From Pseudomonas sp. MRSN 12121 (lineage in GTDB: Bacteria > Pseudomonadota > Gammaproteobacteria > Pseudomonadales > Pseudomonadaceae): 64,000 bases of DNA. A program made the position numbers and the translations under genes. Positions 29,583 through 39,562 of the stretch are shown in pieces. Every line of letters starts with the position of its first letter. The first letter of the stretch is position 1. The stretch lies in assembly GCF_000931465.1 (NCBI RefSeq), contig NZ_CP010892.1, positions 1,798,001 to 1,862,000 of the forward strand, in the 5' to 3' direction. The notes under the pieces are model-generated. The model had not been told where the DNA came from, searched no databases, and saw only the letters and a list, made by a program, of their open reading frames with translations.

Positions 29583-29975
29583 TTGATTCTCGAGGTTGCG
29601 GTAATTGTCCTGGCCGTCCTCTGGGTGGCCTCCCTGGCGTTGTTCCTGTCGTATGCCCGTAACCAGCGCCAGATAGCCGAGCAGCAGGCCCGAGGCGATG
29701 CGTTGCGCGACCAGCGCATCAAGGACCTGGCCAAGCGCGTCGACGACTACCAGAACGGTACGGTGCGCATGGGCGAGGACCTGCACGAGCTGCGTTCGGT
29801 GGTCGGCCCGCTGCCGGACAAGCTGGCCCAGTTGGAGCAGCGTGACCCGTCGAGCCTGTCTTTCGCCCAGGCCGCGCGCCTGGTGGGCATGGGCGCCAGC
29901 GTCGACGAGCTCACCCAGTCCTGTGGCCTGACCCAGGCCGAGGCCGAGTTGGTGAGCAAGCTGCACAAAGGTTGA
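29583..29975 (+). CDS. DUF2802 membrane-anchored protein
   Basis: A 130-residue protein starting with TTG directly after the cheW stop. It has one N-terminal transmembrane helix (about 3-24), a charged coiled-coil-like region (about 28-90) and a C-terminal helical motif (RLVGMGASVDELTQSCGLT) that looks like a small HTH-like or DUF2802 tail. Its position matches P. aeruginosa PA1465. Function unknown; membership in the chemotaxis operon is the main clue. Confidence 0.85.
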   Translation: MILEVAVIVLAVLWVASLALFLSYARNQRQIAEQQARGDALRDQRIKDLAKRVDDYQNGTVRMGEDLHELRSVVGPLPDKLAQLEQRDPSSLSFAQAARLVGMGASVDELTQSCGLTQAEAELVSKLHKG

Positions 29976-29983
29976 AAATCCCT

Positions 29984-30014
29984 CGGTAGCCGCGGCCTGT
30001 GGCAGCGGCTGCCG
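29984..30014. repeat. Hairpin between convergent genes
   Basis: CGGTAGCCGC and GCGGCTGCCG form an imperfect ten-base-pair stem with an 11-base loop. It lies between the convergent DUF2802 and FlhB-like genes and resembles the GTAGCCGC-type palindromes seen elsewhere in the window. It may act as a bidirectional terminator although there is no T run. Confidence 0.4.
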
Positions 30015-30015
30015 A

Positions 30016-30345
30016 TCAGTAGTCATCCCCGCCTGGCGTCACATCCTTCTCCAGCACCGCTTCCTGCGGTTCATGCCCGGCCGGGAACTTGCCCTTGAGG
30101 TTCCAGGCGAAGGCAATGATTTCGGCAATCGTCCGGTACAACTCTTCGGGAATGCTGTCGCCCAGTTCCAGGCGCGCCAGCAGTTTCACCAGCTCGGCGT
30201 TTTCATAGATCGGCACTTCGCAATCGCGGGCGATTTTCAGGATGGCTTCGGCCAGTTCGTCGTCGCCCTTGGCGGTCAGCGTGGGGGCGTGCTGGCCATC
30301 GTATTTGAGGGCGATGGCCTGGCGTGGGGGCGTCGGGTTATTCAT
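30016..30345 (-). CDS. FlhB C-terminal-domain-like protein (EscU/YscU/HrcU family)
   Basis: A 109-residue protein that aligns with the cytoplasmic domain of FlhB from its cleavage site onward: NNPTPPRQAIALKYDG corresponds to FlhB TNPTHYAVALKYD. The His of NPTH is replaced by Pro, and the N-terminus coincides with the place where FlhB is cut. Such stand-alone paralogs (FlhX/YlqH type) may substitute for the cleaved FlhB fragment. The start overlaps the end of the upstream FliK-like gene by four bases (ATGA). Confidence 0.88.
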   Translation of the reverse strand: MNNPTPPRQAIALKYDGQHAPTLTAKGDDELAEAILKIARDCEVPIYENAELVKLLARLELGDSIPEELYRTIAEIIAFAWNLKGKFPAGHEPQEAVLEKDVTPGGDDY

Positions 30346-31913
30346 GCGGTTTCATCGACCCAGCGTTGTTCCAGTCGGGTTTTCGGGCCTTGCGGCGGGG
30401 TGCCGAGATGGCAGTCCAGATCGCCGACATCCAGGCCGCAGGTGAGCAGCCGCTCCCGCAGGCTGCCCAGGTGGCTTTCGATCAGGCTCGCGGTAAACGG
30501 CCGCTGCGCCCAGAGCTGGCTGGACAGGCGGCCCTTGAGCAGTTGCGCCTGTACTTGCAGCGGGCCCAGGGGTTCGAGGTCGAACGCCAGTTCGACGCGC
30601 CACAGCTGCTGTTTCGGCTCGCGCTCCTCGCGTTTTTCCTCGGGGGCTTGCTCCGCCGGGTCTTCACGCTGGAACTTGACTTGCAGGGGCACCACGTCCT
30701 GCATCGTGCGCATGGGGATTTCCAGTTGCCAGGTGGTCAGCAGCCGCCCGTCGTCGGTCAGGCCGCTCTGCTCCAGGCTGGCCAGCTGATGGCTCTGCAA
30801 GCGCGAAACGGCCGCCGCGGCCAAGCGCAACAGGTGTTCCAGGTCGCCTTCCTCTTCCAGGCTCTGCAGCAGGCGCGAGGGCAGGGGAAAGCCGCCAGGC
30901 TGGGGTTTGGCGCTGACCTGGCCGAGGGTGCCCAGGGCGCTGCGCACGAAGCTCGGCAAGGCCTGGGCCAGGGTGTTGGCGGCAACGATGGCGTTGAAAC
31001 TGGTGCTGGCCGGCAAGCCTGGCGTCATCTGGGCGATCAGGCGCAGCAGATTGCCTTTCAGGTCGCCGTTCAGGGCGGGGCCGTCGCCGGCCAGCAGCCG
31101 CGATTCGAGGAAGGCGCCGCTATTGCCCAGGGCCTGGGCCAGGGCCTTGGGATTGCTCAGTTGCTGGAGGTCGGGCAGCCCGGCGAGCAGCTTGTCTACC
31201 GCGGCGCGCAGTTCAGGGGACGAGGTGTCGGACGGCGGCAGGTTCTGCAGCGCATTGAGCAGGCCGCTCAGCGAGGCCTGGCGGCTTTGCTGGGTGGCCA
31301 GTTGCTGGGCGATCGCCAGTTGCTCCTGGCGCCCGCTCAGCGGTACGAAGTTCAAGCTCTGCGAGCCCTGTACCAGGGCGCTCAGCAGGCTGCCGACGCG
31401 CAAGGGTTGTGGGCTGTCGATGCTCAGGGTGCTGCCGCCGAGGGCGGTGTTGAGCAGGCTCACCAGCGAGCGATAGACCGCTGGCTGCCCGGCTTCCCGG
31501 GGTTGCAGCTGGGTGGTCAGCACCTTGCCTTGCAGCAGGGTGCCGACCGGCAGTTGGCGGGTGTCGATCCGGGTCAGGGTGGCGACGCTGGCGGCAATCG
31601 CCTGCTGCACGGTGATGGCCAGGTTGCCCGCCGACGGCTGAGTCACCGCCAGGCTGGTGCCCTGGGGCAGTGGCTGGGTGCTGGTGGCCTGGACGGTGGT
31701 CTGCCGGCCGCCGTCGAGGGTGAGCTTGAGCAGCAGTTGGAAGGTCTGGTCGGCTTGCTTGAGCGACAGGACCTCGGCCTTGGCCGACTGGCCCGCTGCG
31801 ATCAGCCCCTCCAGCGGCTGCAGCAGCTTGAGCAGTTCGCCGCTGACCGGCAGCGTGCGCACGGTCCCGGGCAGCAGCTGCGGTAGCGGGGGGAGGGTGA
31901 TTTCGCCTGTCAT
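30342..31913 (-). CDS. Second FliK-like hook-length control domain protein
   Basis: A 523-residue protein whose C-terminal part (about 400-500) contains a Flg_hook-like domain, with WRVELAFDLEPLGPLQVQAQ followed by LIESHLGSLRERLLTCGLDV. The rest is rich in Leu, Gln, Ser and Pro. I chose the ATG at 31913 (MTGEITLPPLPQLL); the frame extends upstream to 32141 across the ccmA promoter. It is paired with the FlhB-like gene downstream, mirroring the FliK-FlhB partnership. No experimental role is known to me. Confidence 0.8.
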   Translation of the reverse strand: MTGEITLPPLPQLLPGTVRTLPVSGELLKLLQPLEGLIAAGQSAKAEVLSLKQADQTFQLLLKLTLDGGRQTTVQATSTQPLPQGTSLAVTQPSAGNLAITVQQAIAASVATLTRIDTRQLPVGTLLQGKVLTTQLQPREAGQPAVYRSLVSLLNTALGGSTLSIDSPQPLRVGSLLSALVQGSQSLNFVPLSGRQEQLAIAQQLATQQSRQASLSGLLNALQNLPPSDTSSPELRAAVDKLLAGLPDLQQLSNPKALAQALGNSGAFLESRLLAGDGPALNGDLKGNLLRLIAQMTPGLPASTSFNAIVAANTLAQALPSFVRSALGTLGQVSAKPQPGGFPLPSRLLQSLEEEGDLEHLLRLAAAAVSRLQSHQLASLEQSGLTDDGRLLTTWQLEIPMRTMQDVVPLQVKFQREDPAEQAPEEKREEREPKQQLWRVELAFDLEPLGPLQVQAQLLKGRLSSQLWAQRPFTASLIESHLGSLRERLLTCGLDVGDLDCHLGTPPQGPKTRLEQRWVDETA

Positions 31914-31941
31914 CTGGACACAACCTGTGGAGAAATAGCCC

Positions 31942-31970
31942 TCTTTAGAGTAGGGCATCGCATGTATAAT
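31942..31970 (+). promoter_or_regulatory. Possible sigma-70 promoter upstream of ccmA
   Basis: A perfect -10 hexamer TATAAT at 31965-31970 has only a weak -35 (TCTTTA) 17 bases upstream. It lies about 140 bases before the ccmA start, in the divergent region with the FliK-like gene. A GC-rich stem (GCCGCCC and GGGGGCG) follows at once. Confidence 0.45.
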
Positions 31971-32110
31971 GCCGCCCGTCTTCGGGGGGCGTGGCGAAAA
32001 CATCGCAAAAGTTTGACGCAGCTCTCTGGAACAGGCCGCCGATGCGTTTATTCTGCATCTCTTTAACGGCTGCTCCACTGCCGACTTGAACCGTAAAGGC
32101 CCACGATCAC

Positions 32111-32746
32111 TTGACCAGTCCTCTTCTAGAAGCCGTAGCACTCGCCTGTGAGCGCGACCTGCGGCTGCTCTTCGAAAAGCTCGAACTGCGTCTGGCCAGC
32201 GGCGACATGTTGCAGATCAGCGGCCCCAACGGCAGCGGCAAGACCAGCCTGTTGCGCCTGCTGGCGGGGCTGATGCAGCCGACCAGCGGCCAGGTACTGC
32301 TCAATGGCCAGCCCCTCGACGCCCAGCGTGCGGAACTGGCGCGCAACCTGCTGTGGATCGGCCATGCCGCTGGCATCAAGGACCTGCTGACCGCCGAGGA
32401 AAACCTCAGCTGGCTCTGCGCCCTGCATCAGCCGGTGGGGCGCGAGGCGATCTGGCAGGCGCTGGCAGCGGTCGGCCTGCGCGGTTTCGAGGATGTGCCT
32501 TGCCACACCTTGTCCGCCGGCCAGCAACGCCGGGTGGCGTTGGCCCGCTTGTACCTGGACAGCCCGCCGCTGTGGATTCTCGACGAACCCTTCACCGCCC
32601 TGGACAAGCAGGGCGTGGCGCAACTGGAAGAACACCTGGCCGGCCACTGCGAACGCGGCGGCATGGTGATCCTCACCACCCACCACACCCTCGGCCGCAT
32701 GCCGGCGGGCTACCGTGACCTCGACCTGGGGCAGTGGGCCGTATGA
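32111..32746 (+). CDS. ccmA: Haem exporter ATP-binding protein CcmA
   Basis: CcmA is the ABC ATPase of the CcmABCD complex, which releases holo-CcmE during cytochrome c maturation. It is 211 residues with Walker [10 protein letters not shown] (about 38-46), the signature LSAGQQRR and Walker B LWILDEP. It starts with TTG, with no competing ATG at the correct place. The end overlaps the ccmB start (ATGA). Confidence 0.97.
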   Translation: MTSPLLEAVALACERDLRLLFEKLELRLASGDMLQISGPNGSGKTSLLRLLAGLMQPTSGQVLLNGQPLDAQRAELARNLLWIGHAAGIKDLLTAEENLSWLCALHQPVGREAIWQALAAVGLRGFEDVPCHTLSAGQQRRVALARLYLDSPPLWILDEPFTALDKQGVAQLEEHLAGHCERGGMVILTTHHTLGRMPAGYRDLDLGQWAV

Positions 32747-33411
32747 AAGTGTTCGCCCTGCTGCTCGCCCGCGAGTCCCGGCTGCTGTTTCGGCGTCCTG
32801 CCGAGTTGGCCAACCCGCTGGTGTTCTTCGCCATCGTTGTCGCACTGTTCCCGTTGGCGGTGGGACCTGAGACACAATTGTTGCAAACCTTGTCTCCGGG
32901 ACTGGTCTGGGTAGCGGCGCTTTTATCGGTTTTGCTCTCGCTGGACGGGCTTTTTCGCAGTGATTTCGAGGACGGATCCCTGGAGCAGTGGGTCCTTTCG
33001 TCGCACCCCCTGCCTCTTCTGGTCCTGGCCAAGGTCCTGGCACACTGGGCCTTTTCCGGCCTGGCACTGGTCTTGCTCGCTCCTCTGCTGGCCCTGATGC
33101 TCGGCCTGCCCACGGCCTGCCTGCCGGTGCTGTTGCTGTCCCTGCTGCTGGGCACTCCGGTGCTGAGCCTGCTGGGGGCAGTGGGCGCGGCGTTGACGGT
33201 GGGACTCAAGCGCGGCGGCCTGTTGCTGGCGTTGCTGATCCTGCCCCTGTACATCCCGGTATTGATTCTCGGCAGTGGCGCCTTGCAGGCAGCCTTGCAA
33301 GGCATGCCGGCGACCGGTTACCTGTTGTGGCTTGGCAGCCTGACCGCCCTGGCGGTAACCCTGACACCCTTTGCAATAGCGGCTGGCCTGAAGATCAGCG
33401 TCGGCGAATAA
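32743..33411 (+). CDS. ccmB: Haem exporter membrane protein CcmB
   Basis: CcmB is the six-helix membrane partner of CcmA. The 222-residue product is strongly hydrophobic, with the family start [18 protein letters not shown] and a conserved region [18 protein letters not shown] (about 67-84). The ATG overlaps the ccmA stop. A perfect inverted repeat separates it from ccmC. Confidence 0.97.
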   Translation: MKVFALLLARESRLLFRRPAELANPLVFFAIVVALFPLAVGPETQLLQTLSPGLVWVAALLSVLLSLDGLFRSDFEDGSLEQWVLSSHPLPLLVLAKVLAHWAFSGLALVLLAPLLALMLGLPTACLPVLLLSLLLGTPVLSLLGAVGAALTVGLKRGGLLLALLILPLYIPVLILGSGALQAALQGMPATGYLLWLGSLTALAVTLTPFAIAAGLKISVGE

Positions 33412-33416
33412 TGAGG

Positions 33417-33437
33417 TCTGATCATTTTTTGATCAGT
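33417..33437. repeat. Inverted repeat between ccmB and ccmC
   Basis: CTGATCA and TGATCAG form a perfect seven-base-pair stem around a T-rich loop. It could tune transcript stability or act as an operator; no T run follows. Confidence 0.45.
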
Positions 33438-33487
33438 AAAGACCCTGGCCGGGCGTGACAACGCTCGGCACCCGTGATGGAAACAGT

Positions 33488-34243
33488 ATGAACTGGACCT
33501 GGTTTCATAAGCTCGGCTCGCCCAAGTGGTTCTATGGCATCAGCGGCAAGCTGTTGCCCTGGTTGAGCATCGCCGCCTTGTTGCTGATCACCGTCGGCGT
33601 CGTCTGGGGCCTGGCCTTCGCGCCGCCGGACTACCAGCAAGGCAACAGCTTCCGCATCATCTACATCCACGTGCCCACCGCGATGCTGGCCCAGTCCATC
33701 TACGTGATGCTGGCGGTGTGCGGAGTGGTCGGCCTGGTGTGGAAAATGAAACTGGCCGACGTCGCCCTGCAATGCGCGGCGCCCATCGGCGCCTGGATGA
33801 CCGCCGTGGCGCTGGTCACCGGGGCCATCTGGGGCAAGCCGACCTGGGGTTCGTGGTGGGTCTGGGATGCGCGCCTGACGTCCATGCTGATCCTGCTGTT
33901 CCTGTATTTCGGGGTGATCGCCCTGGGCAACGCCATCAGCAACCGCGACAGCGCGGCCAAGGCCTGCGCGGTGCTGGCGATCGTCGGCGTGATCAACATC
34001 CCGATCATCAAATACTCGGTGGAGTGGTGGAACACCCTGCACCAGGGCGCGACGTTCACCCTGACCGAGAAGCCGGCGATGCCCGTCGAGATGTGGCTGC
34101 CGCTGCTGCTGACGGCGCTGGGGTTCTACTGTTTCTTCGGCGTGGTGCTGCTGCTGCGCATGCGCCTGGAAGTGCTCAAGCGCGAAGCCCGCGCCAGCTG
34201 GGTCAAGGCCGAAGTGCAGAACAGCCTGGAGGCCGCCTCATGA
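33488..34243 (+). CDS. ccmC: Haem handling protein CcmC
   Basis: CcmC loads haem onto CcmE. The 251-residue protein has six transmembrane helices and the tryptophan-rich haem-binding segment [17 protein letters not shown] (about 117-133), with His residues in periplasmic loops. I chose the ATG at 33488 ([11 protein letters not shown]) as the family start; the frame extends upstream only through the intergenic repeat. It overlaps ccmD by four bases. Confidence 0.98.
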   Translation: MNWTWFHKLGSPKWFYGISGKLLPWLSIAALLLITVGVVWGLAFAPPDYQQGNSFRIIYIHVPTAMLAQSIYVMLAVCGVVGLVWKMKLADVALQCAAPIGAWMTAVALVTGAIWGKPTWGSWWVWDARLTSMLILLFLYFGVIALGNAISNRDSAAKACAVLAIVGVINIPIIKYSVEWWNTLHQGATFTLTEKPAMPVEMWLPLLLTALGFYCFFGVVLLLRMRLEVLKREARASWVKAEVQNSLEAAS

Positions 34244-34416
34244 GTTTCGCTTCCTTCGGCGATTTTCTCGCCATGGGCCATCACGGCCTGTATGTCTGGT
34301 CGGCCTACGGCATCTGCCTGGCAGTGCTGGTCCTCAACGTGGCGGCGCCGCTGCTGGCCCGCAAGCGCTACCTGCAACAAGAGGCGCGTCGTATGCGCCG
34401 GGAGAACAATCAGTGA
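34240..34416 (+). CDS. ccmD: Haem exporter small subunit CcmD
   Basis: CcmD is a 58-residue single-pass protein required to release holo-CcmE from CcmABC. It has the typical [16 protein letters not shown] region before and within the helix and a basic C-terminal tail ([16 protein letters not shown]). It overlaps both neighbours (ATGA with ccmC, GTGA with ccmE). Confidence 0.95.
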   Translation: MSFASFGDFLAMGHHGLYVWSAYGICLAVLVLNVAAPLLARKRYLQQEARRMRRENNQ

Positions 34417-34862
34417 ATCCGCTGCGTAAAAAGCGTCTGTTGATCATCCTTGGCGTGCTGGCGGGCGTGGCTGTCGCCGTCGGCCTGGCGTTGAGCGCCC
34501 TGCAACAGAACATCAACCTGTTCTATACCCCGACCCAGATCGCCAACGGCGAAGCGCCCTACGACACGCGGATCCGCGCCGGCGGCATGGTCGAGAAGGG
34601 GTCCCTGCAACGTTCCGCCGATTCGCTGGACGTGCGCTTCGTGGTCACCGATTTCAACAAGGCCGTGACCATCACCTATCGCGGCATCCTCCCGGACCTG
34701 TTCCGCGAAGGGCAGGGCATCGTTGCCCTGGGCAAGCTCAACGCCGACGGCGTGGTGGTGGCCGATGAGGTGCTGGCCAAGCACGACGAGAAATACATGC
34801 CGCCGGAAGTCACCAAGGCCCTGAAAGACAGTGGCCAGCCAGCGCCGGCCAAGGAGGGTTGA
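34413..34862 (+). CDS. ccmE: Haem chaperone CcmE
   Basis: CcmE is the periplasmic haem chaperone that carries haem covalently from CcmC to CcmF. At 149 residues it has one N-terminal membrane anchor (about 9-30), a beta-barrel domain and the haem-binding His in [12 protein letters not shown] near the C-terminus. It starts with GTG overlapping the ccmD stop. Confidence 0.97.
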   Translation: MNPLRKKRLLIILGVLAGVAVAVGLALSALQQNINLFYTPTQIANGEAPYDTRIRAGGMVEKGSLQRSADSLDVRFVVTDFNKAVTITYRGILPDLFREGQGIVALGKLNADGVVVADEVLAKHDEKYMPPEVTKALKDSGQPAPAKEG

Positions 34863-34865
34863 TCG

Positions 34866-36854
34866 ATGACGTCCGCAATCTTCATTCCCGAGCTCGGCCA
34901 CCTGGCGATGATCCTGGCCCTGTGTTTCGCCCTGGTCCAGGCCGTGGTGCCGCTGCTCGGCGCCTGGCGCGGCGACCGCCTGTGGATGGGCCTGGCGCAG
35001 CCCGCGGCCTGGGGCCAGTTCGCCTTTCTCGCCTTTGCTTTCGGTTGCCTGACCTACGCCTTCATGGTCGATGATTTCTCGGTGGCCTATGTCGCCAGCA
35101 ACTCCAACAGCGCCTTGCCCTGGTACTACAAGTTCAGCGCGGTGTGGGGCGCGCACGAAGGCTCGCTGCTGCTCTGGGCGCTGATCCTCGGCGGCTGGAC
35201 CTTCGCCGTCTCGGTGTTCTCCCGGCAGTTGCCGCAGGTGATGCTGGCGCGGGTGCTGGCGGTGATGGGCATGATCAGCACCGGCTTCCTGTTGTTCCTG
35301 ATCGTCACCTCCAACCCGTTCGCGCGGATCCTGCCGCAGGTTCCCGGCGATGGCCGCGACCTCAATCCGTTGCTGCAGGACATCGGCCTGATCGTGCACC
35401 CGCCGATGCTCTACATGGGCTATGTCGGGTTCTCCGTGGCCTTTGCCTTCGCTATCGCCGCCTTGCTCGGCGGGCGCCTGGACGCGGCCTGGGCCCGCTG
35501 GTCGCGGCCCTGGACCATCGTCGCCTGGGCATTCCTCGGCATCGGCATCACCCTCGGCTCCTGGTGGGCCTACTACGAGCTCGGCTGGGGTGGCTGGTGG
35601 TTCTGGGACCCGGTGGAAAACGCCTCGTTCATGCCCTGGCTGGTGGGCACCGCGCTGATCCATTCGCTGGCGGTCACCGAGAAGCGTGGGGTGTTCAAGA
35701 GCTGGACCGTGCTGCTGGCCATCGCCGCGTTCTCGTTGAGCCTGCTGGGGACCTTCCTGGTGCGTTCCGGGGTGCTGACCTCGGTGCACGCCTTCGCCTC
35801 CGACCCCGAGCGCGGGGTGTTCATCCTGATCTTCCTGCTGTTCGTGGTCGGCGGTTCGCTGACCCTGTTCGCCCTGCGCGCGCCGGTGGTCAAGAGCCAG
35901 GTCGGCTTCAACCTGTGGTCGCGGGAAACCCTGCTGCTGGGCAACAACCTGGTGCTGGTGGTGGCGGCCTCGATGATTCTGCTGGGCACCCTGTACCCGC
36001 TGGTGCTCGATGCCCTGAGCGGGGCCAAGCTGTCGGTCGGCCCGCCGTACTTCAATGCGCTGTTCATCCCGCTGATGGCGGTACTGATGGTGGTGATGGC
36101 GGTCGGCGTGGTGGTGCGCTGGAAAGACACCCCGGTCAAATGGCTGGCGAGCATGCTGGCCCCGGTGCTGCTGGGCAGCGTGGCGCTGGCGGTGGTGGCC
36201 GGCATCGCCTATGGCGACTTCAACTGGGCGGTGCTGGCGACCTTCCTGCTGGCGGCCTGGGTGCTGCTCGCCGGCGTGCGCGACATTTTCGACAAGACCC
36301 GCCACAAGGGCCTGCTCAAGGGCCTGCCCAGCCTGACCCGCAGCTACTGGGGCATGCACCTGGCGCACGTGGGCATCGCGGTCTGCGCCCTGGGCGTGGT
36401 GCTGTCGAGCCAGAACAGCGCCGAACGCGACCTGCGCCTGGAGCCGGGCGAGTCCATGGACCTGGCCGGCTACCACTTCATTTTCGAGGGCGCCAAGCAC
36501 TTCGAGGGGCCGAACTTCACTTCTGACAAAGGCACTGTCCGGGTGGTTCGCGACGGCAAGGAAGTGGCGGTACTGCATCCGGAAAAACGCCTGTACACCG
36601 TGCAGAGTTCGATGATGACCGAAGCCGGGATCGACGCCGGTTTCACCCGTGACCTCTACGTCGCCCTCGGCGAGCCCCTGGGCGATGGCGCCTGGGCCGT
36701 GCGCGTGCACGTCAAGCCGTTCGTGCGCTGGATCTGGTTCGGCGGCCTGCTGACCGGGCTGGGTGGCCTACTGGCGGCGCTCGACCGGCGTTATCGGGTC
36801 AAAGTGAAAACCCGGGTGCGCGAGGCCCTGGGCATGACAGGAGCCACTGCATGA
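34866..36854 (+). CDS. ccmF: Cytochrome c haem lyase subunit CcmF
   Basis: CcmF transfers haem from CcmE to apocytochrome c. The 662-residue polytopic membrane protein has the WWD signature GWGGWWFWDPVENASFMPW (about 238-256), with flanking conserved His residues and a large periplasmic C-terminal loop. The end overlaps the ccmG ATG by four bases. Confidence 0.98.
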   Translation: MTSAIFIPELGHLAMILALCFALVQAVVPLLGAWRGDRLWMGLAQPAAWGQFAFLAFAFGCLTYAFMVDDFSVAYVASNSNSALPWYYKFSAVWGAHEGSLLLWALILGGWTFAVSVFSRQLPQVMLARVLAVMGMISTGFLLFLIVTSNPFARILPQVPGDGRDLNPLLQDIGLIVHPPMLYMGYVGFSVAFAFAIAALLGGRLDAAWARWSRPWTIVAWAFLGIGITLGSWWAYYELGWGGWWFWDPVENASFMPWLVGTALIHSLAVTEKRGVFKSWTVLLAIAAFSLSLLGTFLVRSGVLTSVHAFASDPERGVFILIFLLFVVGGSLTLFALRAPVVKSQVGFNLWSRETLLLGNNLVLVVAASMILLGTLYPLVLDALSGAKLSVGPPYFNALFIPLMAVLMVVMAVGVVVRWKDTPVKWLASMLAPVLLGSVALAVVAGIAYGDFNWAVLATFLLAAWVLLAGVRDIFDKTRHKGLLKGLPSLTRSYWGMHLAHVGIAVCALGVVLSSQNSAERDLRLEPGESMDLAGYHFIFEGAKHFEGPNFTSDKGTVRVVRDGKEVAVLHPEKRLYTVQSSMMTEAGIDAGFTRDLYVALGEPLGDGAWAVRVHVKPFVRWIWFGGLLTGLGGLLAALDRRYRVKVKTRVREALGMTGATA

Positions 36855-37387
36855 AACGCTGGATAATGTTGTTGCCGCTGGCGCTGTTCCTGCTGGTGGC
36901 GGTGTTCCTCTACCGCGGGTTGTACCTGGACCCGGCCGAGCTGCCGTCGGCGATGATCGGCAAGCCGTTCCCGGAGTTCTCGCTGCCGTCGGTGCAGGGC
37001 GACAAGACCCTGACCCGGGCCGATTTGCTGGGCAAGCCGGCGCTGGTCAACGTCTGGGGCACCTGGTGCATTTCCTGCCGGGTCGAGCACCCGGTGCTGA
37101 ACAAGCTGGCGCAGCAGGGCGTGACCATCTATGGCGTCAACTACAAGGACGTCAACGCCGACGCCCTGAAATGGCTGGCCGAATTCCACAACCCCTACCT
37201 GCTGGACATCCGCGACGAGGAGGGCACCCTGGGCCTGAACCTGGGCGTGTACGGCGCGCCGGAAACCTTCTTCATCGACGCCAAGGGCATCATTCGCGAC
37301 AAATACGTCGGGGTGATCGACGAAACCGTGTGGCGCGAAAAGCTGGCCGCCAAGTACCAGGCCCTGAGCGATGAGGCCAAGCCATGA
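36851..37387 (+). CDS. ccmG: Thiol:disulfide interchange protein CcmG (DsbE)
   Basis: CcmG keeps the CxxCH haem-binding cysteines reduced. The 178-residue protein has an N-terminal membrane anchor (about 5-22) and a thioredoxin fold with active site WCISC (about 73-77) and a cis-Pro region GAPETF. It overlaps ccmF and ccmH. Confidence 0.97.
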   Translation: MKRWIMLLPLALFLLVAVFLYRGLYLDPAELPSAMIGKPFPEFSLPSVQGDKTLTRADLLGKPALVNVWGTWCISCRVEHPVLNKLAQQGVTIYGVNYKDVNADALKWLAEFHNPYLLDIRDEEGTLGLNLGVYGAPETFFIDAKGIIRDKYVGVIDETVWREKLAAKYQALSDEAKP

Positions 37388-37854
37388 GGCGCTGGCTGGC
37401 CGCGGCCATCCTGGGCCTGAGCATCGCCGGCGTGGCCCACGCGGCGATCGATACCTACGAGTTCGCCAACGACGCCGAGCGCGAGCGTTTTCGCGAGCTG
37501 ACCAAAGAGCTGCGCTGCCCCAAGTGCCAGAACCAGGACATCGCCGACTCCAATGCGCCGATCGCCGCGGACCTGCGCAAGGAGATCTTCCGCATGCTCG
37601 GCGAAGGCAAGGACAACCAGCAGATCATCGATTTCATGGTCGACCGCTATGGCGACTTCGTGCGCTACAAGCCGGCGCTGACCGGCAAGACCGCGTTGCT
37701 CTGGTTCGGCCCCGCCGGCCTGCTGTTGGGCGGCGTGGTGATCATCGCGATGATTGTCCGGCGCCGGCGCGTACAGCGCAGCGACCGCCCGAACGCGCTT
37801 TCCCCTGACGAGCGTCAACGCCTCGACCAACTGTTGGAAAAAGACCACGAATGA
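37384..37854 (+). CDS. ccmH: Cytochrome c maturation protein CcmH
   Basis: CcmH is the periplasmic thiol-oxidoreductase that works with CcmG and CcmF. It is 156 residues with a signal peptide (about 1-19), the conserved [16 protein letters not shown] active-site motif (LRCxxC) and a C-terminal membrane helix (about 102-122). It overlaps ccmI. Confidence 0.97.
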   Translation: MRRWLAAAILGLSIAGVAHAAIDTYEFANDAERERFRELTKELRCPKCQNQDIADSNAPIAADLRKEIFRMLGEGKDNQQIIDFMVDRYGDFVRYKPALTGKTALLWFGPAGLLLGGVVIIAMIVRRRRVQRSDRPNALSPDERQRLDQLLEKDHE

Positions 37855-39053
37855 TTGATTTCTGGCTCGCCGCAGGCCTGCTGCTCCTGGTAGCCCTGAG
37901 TTTTCTGCTGATCCCGGTTCTGCGTGGCCGTCGTGCCCAGCGCGAAGAGGATCGTACCGCGCTGAACGTGGCGCTCTATCAAGAACGCGTGGCCGAGCTG
38001 CAAGGCCAGCAGGCCGAAGGCGTGCTCAGCGCCGAACAACTGGACAGCGGCCGTGCCGAGGCCGCGCGCGAACTGCTGGCCGACACCGAGGGCGGGGAAC
38101 CGGCCCGGACGTCGCGGCTGAGCAAGCCGCTGCCCTTGCTGGCGGCACTCTTGGTGCCGGTGCTGGGCGTGGTGCTGTACCTGCATTTCGGCGCCAGCGA
38201 CAAGGTCGAGCTGACCCGCGAGTTCGCCCAGGCCCCGCAATCGATGGAAGAGATGACCCGGCGCCTGGAGCGGGCGGTCGCTGCCCAGCCGGATTCCGCC
38301 GAGGGCCTGTATTTCCTCGGGCGTACCTATATGGCCCAGGACCGCCCGGCGGATGCGGCGAAGATCTTCGAGCGCACCGTGGCCCTGGCCGGGCGCCAGC
38401 CGGAACTGCTCGGCCAGTGGGCGCAGGCGCAGTACTTCGCCGACGGCAAGCAATGGTCGGACAAGGTCCAGGCCCTGACCGACGAAGCGCTGAAGGCCGA
38501 CCCGAAGGAAGTCACCAGCCTGGGCCTGCTGGGGATCGCCGCCTTCGAGGGCGAGCGTTATCAAGAGGCCATCGATTACTGGAACCGCCTGCTGGCGCAA
38601 CTGCCGGCGGACGACAACTCCCGTGCCGCGCTGCAGGGTGGCATCGACCGCGCGACCGAGAAGCTGCAGGCCAGCGGTGGCAAGGTGGCCCAGGCCCCGG
38701 CGGCCAAGGCCGCGGCGCTGCTCAAGGTGCGGGTCGACCTGGCCGCGGACCTCAAGGCCAAGGTGCAGCCGGGCGACAGTGTGTTCATCTTCGCCCGCGC
38801 CACCTCCGGCCCGCCGGCACCGCTGGCGGCCAAGCGCCTGACCGTGGCCGACCTGCCGGTGACCGTCGAGCTGGGCGATGCCGATGCGATGATGCCGCAG
38901 TTGAAACTGTCGAACTTCCCGGAAGTCCAACTGGTTGCGCGGGTGTCCCGCGCCGGCCAGCCGACGGCCGGCGAGTGGGTGGGACGCAGCCAGCCCCTGG
39001 CCAGCAGCACCACCGCGCCGCAGCAACTGACCATCGACAGCCCGGATAAATAA
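37851..39053 (+). CDS. ccmI: Apocytochrome c chaperone CcmI
   Basis: CcmI delivers apocytochrome c to the haem lyase. The 400-residue protein has two transmembrane helices in the first 120 residues, TPR repeats (about 125-265) and a C-terminal periplasmic domain. The size matches the long Pseudomonas CycH form. It is the last ccm gene; a small lipoprotein follows after 12 bases. Confidence 0.95.
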   Translation: MIDFWLAAGLLLLVALSFLLIPVLRGRRAQREEDRTALNVALYQERVAELQGQQAEGVLSAEQLDSGRAEAARELLADTEGGEPARTSRLSKPLPLLAALLVPVLGVVLYLHFGASDKVELTREFAQAPQSMEEMTRRLERAVAAQPDSAEGLYFLGRTYMAQDRPADAAKIFERTVALAGRQPELLGQWAQAQYFADGKQWSDKVQALTDEALKADPKEVTSLGLLGIAAFEGERYQEAIDYWNRLLAQLPADDNSRAALQGGIDRATEKLQASGGKVAQAPAAKAAALLKVRVDLAADLKAKVQPGDSVFIFARATSGPPAPLAAKRLTVADLPVTVELGDADAMMPQLKLSNFPEVQLVARVSRAGQPTAGEWVGRSQPLASSTTAPQQLTIDSPDK

Positions 39054-39065
39054 AGAGAAACCATC

Positions 39066-39470
39066 ATGCGCGCCATCGCTCGCATCACCCTGTTAACCCT
39101 GGTCCTGGGCTTGAGTGCCTGTGCGGTCCAGGAACCCATGCCGCCGCAGGCGCCGCCACCGATCCCGTCAGGGCAACCCGGCACCCAGGCGCCGCCGGCC
39201 ACCCGGCCAGGCAAGCCGGTGACGCCGAGCAAGCCGGCCAAGCCGCTGCCGCGCACGTCCGCCAGCTTCGCCCCGCCGCCAGGGGGGAACAGCCACTGGG
39301 ACGCGCGCCTGGGGGTCTATGTGCTGGACGACCAGACCAACACCTTCTACCGCCAGCGCACCTACTACCGCTGGAACAATGGCTGGAGCCGCTCCATCAG
39401 CCCCAACGGGCCCTGGGAAGACACCGATATCCATGGCGTGCCTTCGGGCCTGGGGCGTCAGTTCCAGTAG
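39066..39470 (+). CDS. Small proline-rich lipoprotein
   Basis: A 134-residue predicted lipoprotein. The N-terminal signal ends in the lipobox LSAC, so Cys20 or nearby would be lipidated. A Pro/Ala/Gly/Lys-rich stretch (about 25-70) is followed by a Tyr/Trp-rich C-terminal half that contains YVLDDQTNTFYRQRTYYRW. Close spacing to ccmI suggests co-transcription. Function unknown. Confidence 0.8.
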   Translation: MRAIARITLLTLVLGLSACAVQEPMPPQAPPPIPSGQPGTQAPPATRPGKPVTPSKPAKPLPRTSASFAPPPGGNSHWDARLGVYVLDDQTNTFYRQRTYYRWNNGWSRSISPNGPWEDTDIHGVPSGLGRQFQ

Positions 39471-39562
39471 GCCTCGGCGCAACGCTGGGCGGGCCGGTTC
39501 AAGCAGCAGGCAGGCTGGCCGATACACCGGGGTGTTCCTGAGTATCGCCAGCCGAGCGCCTG

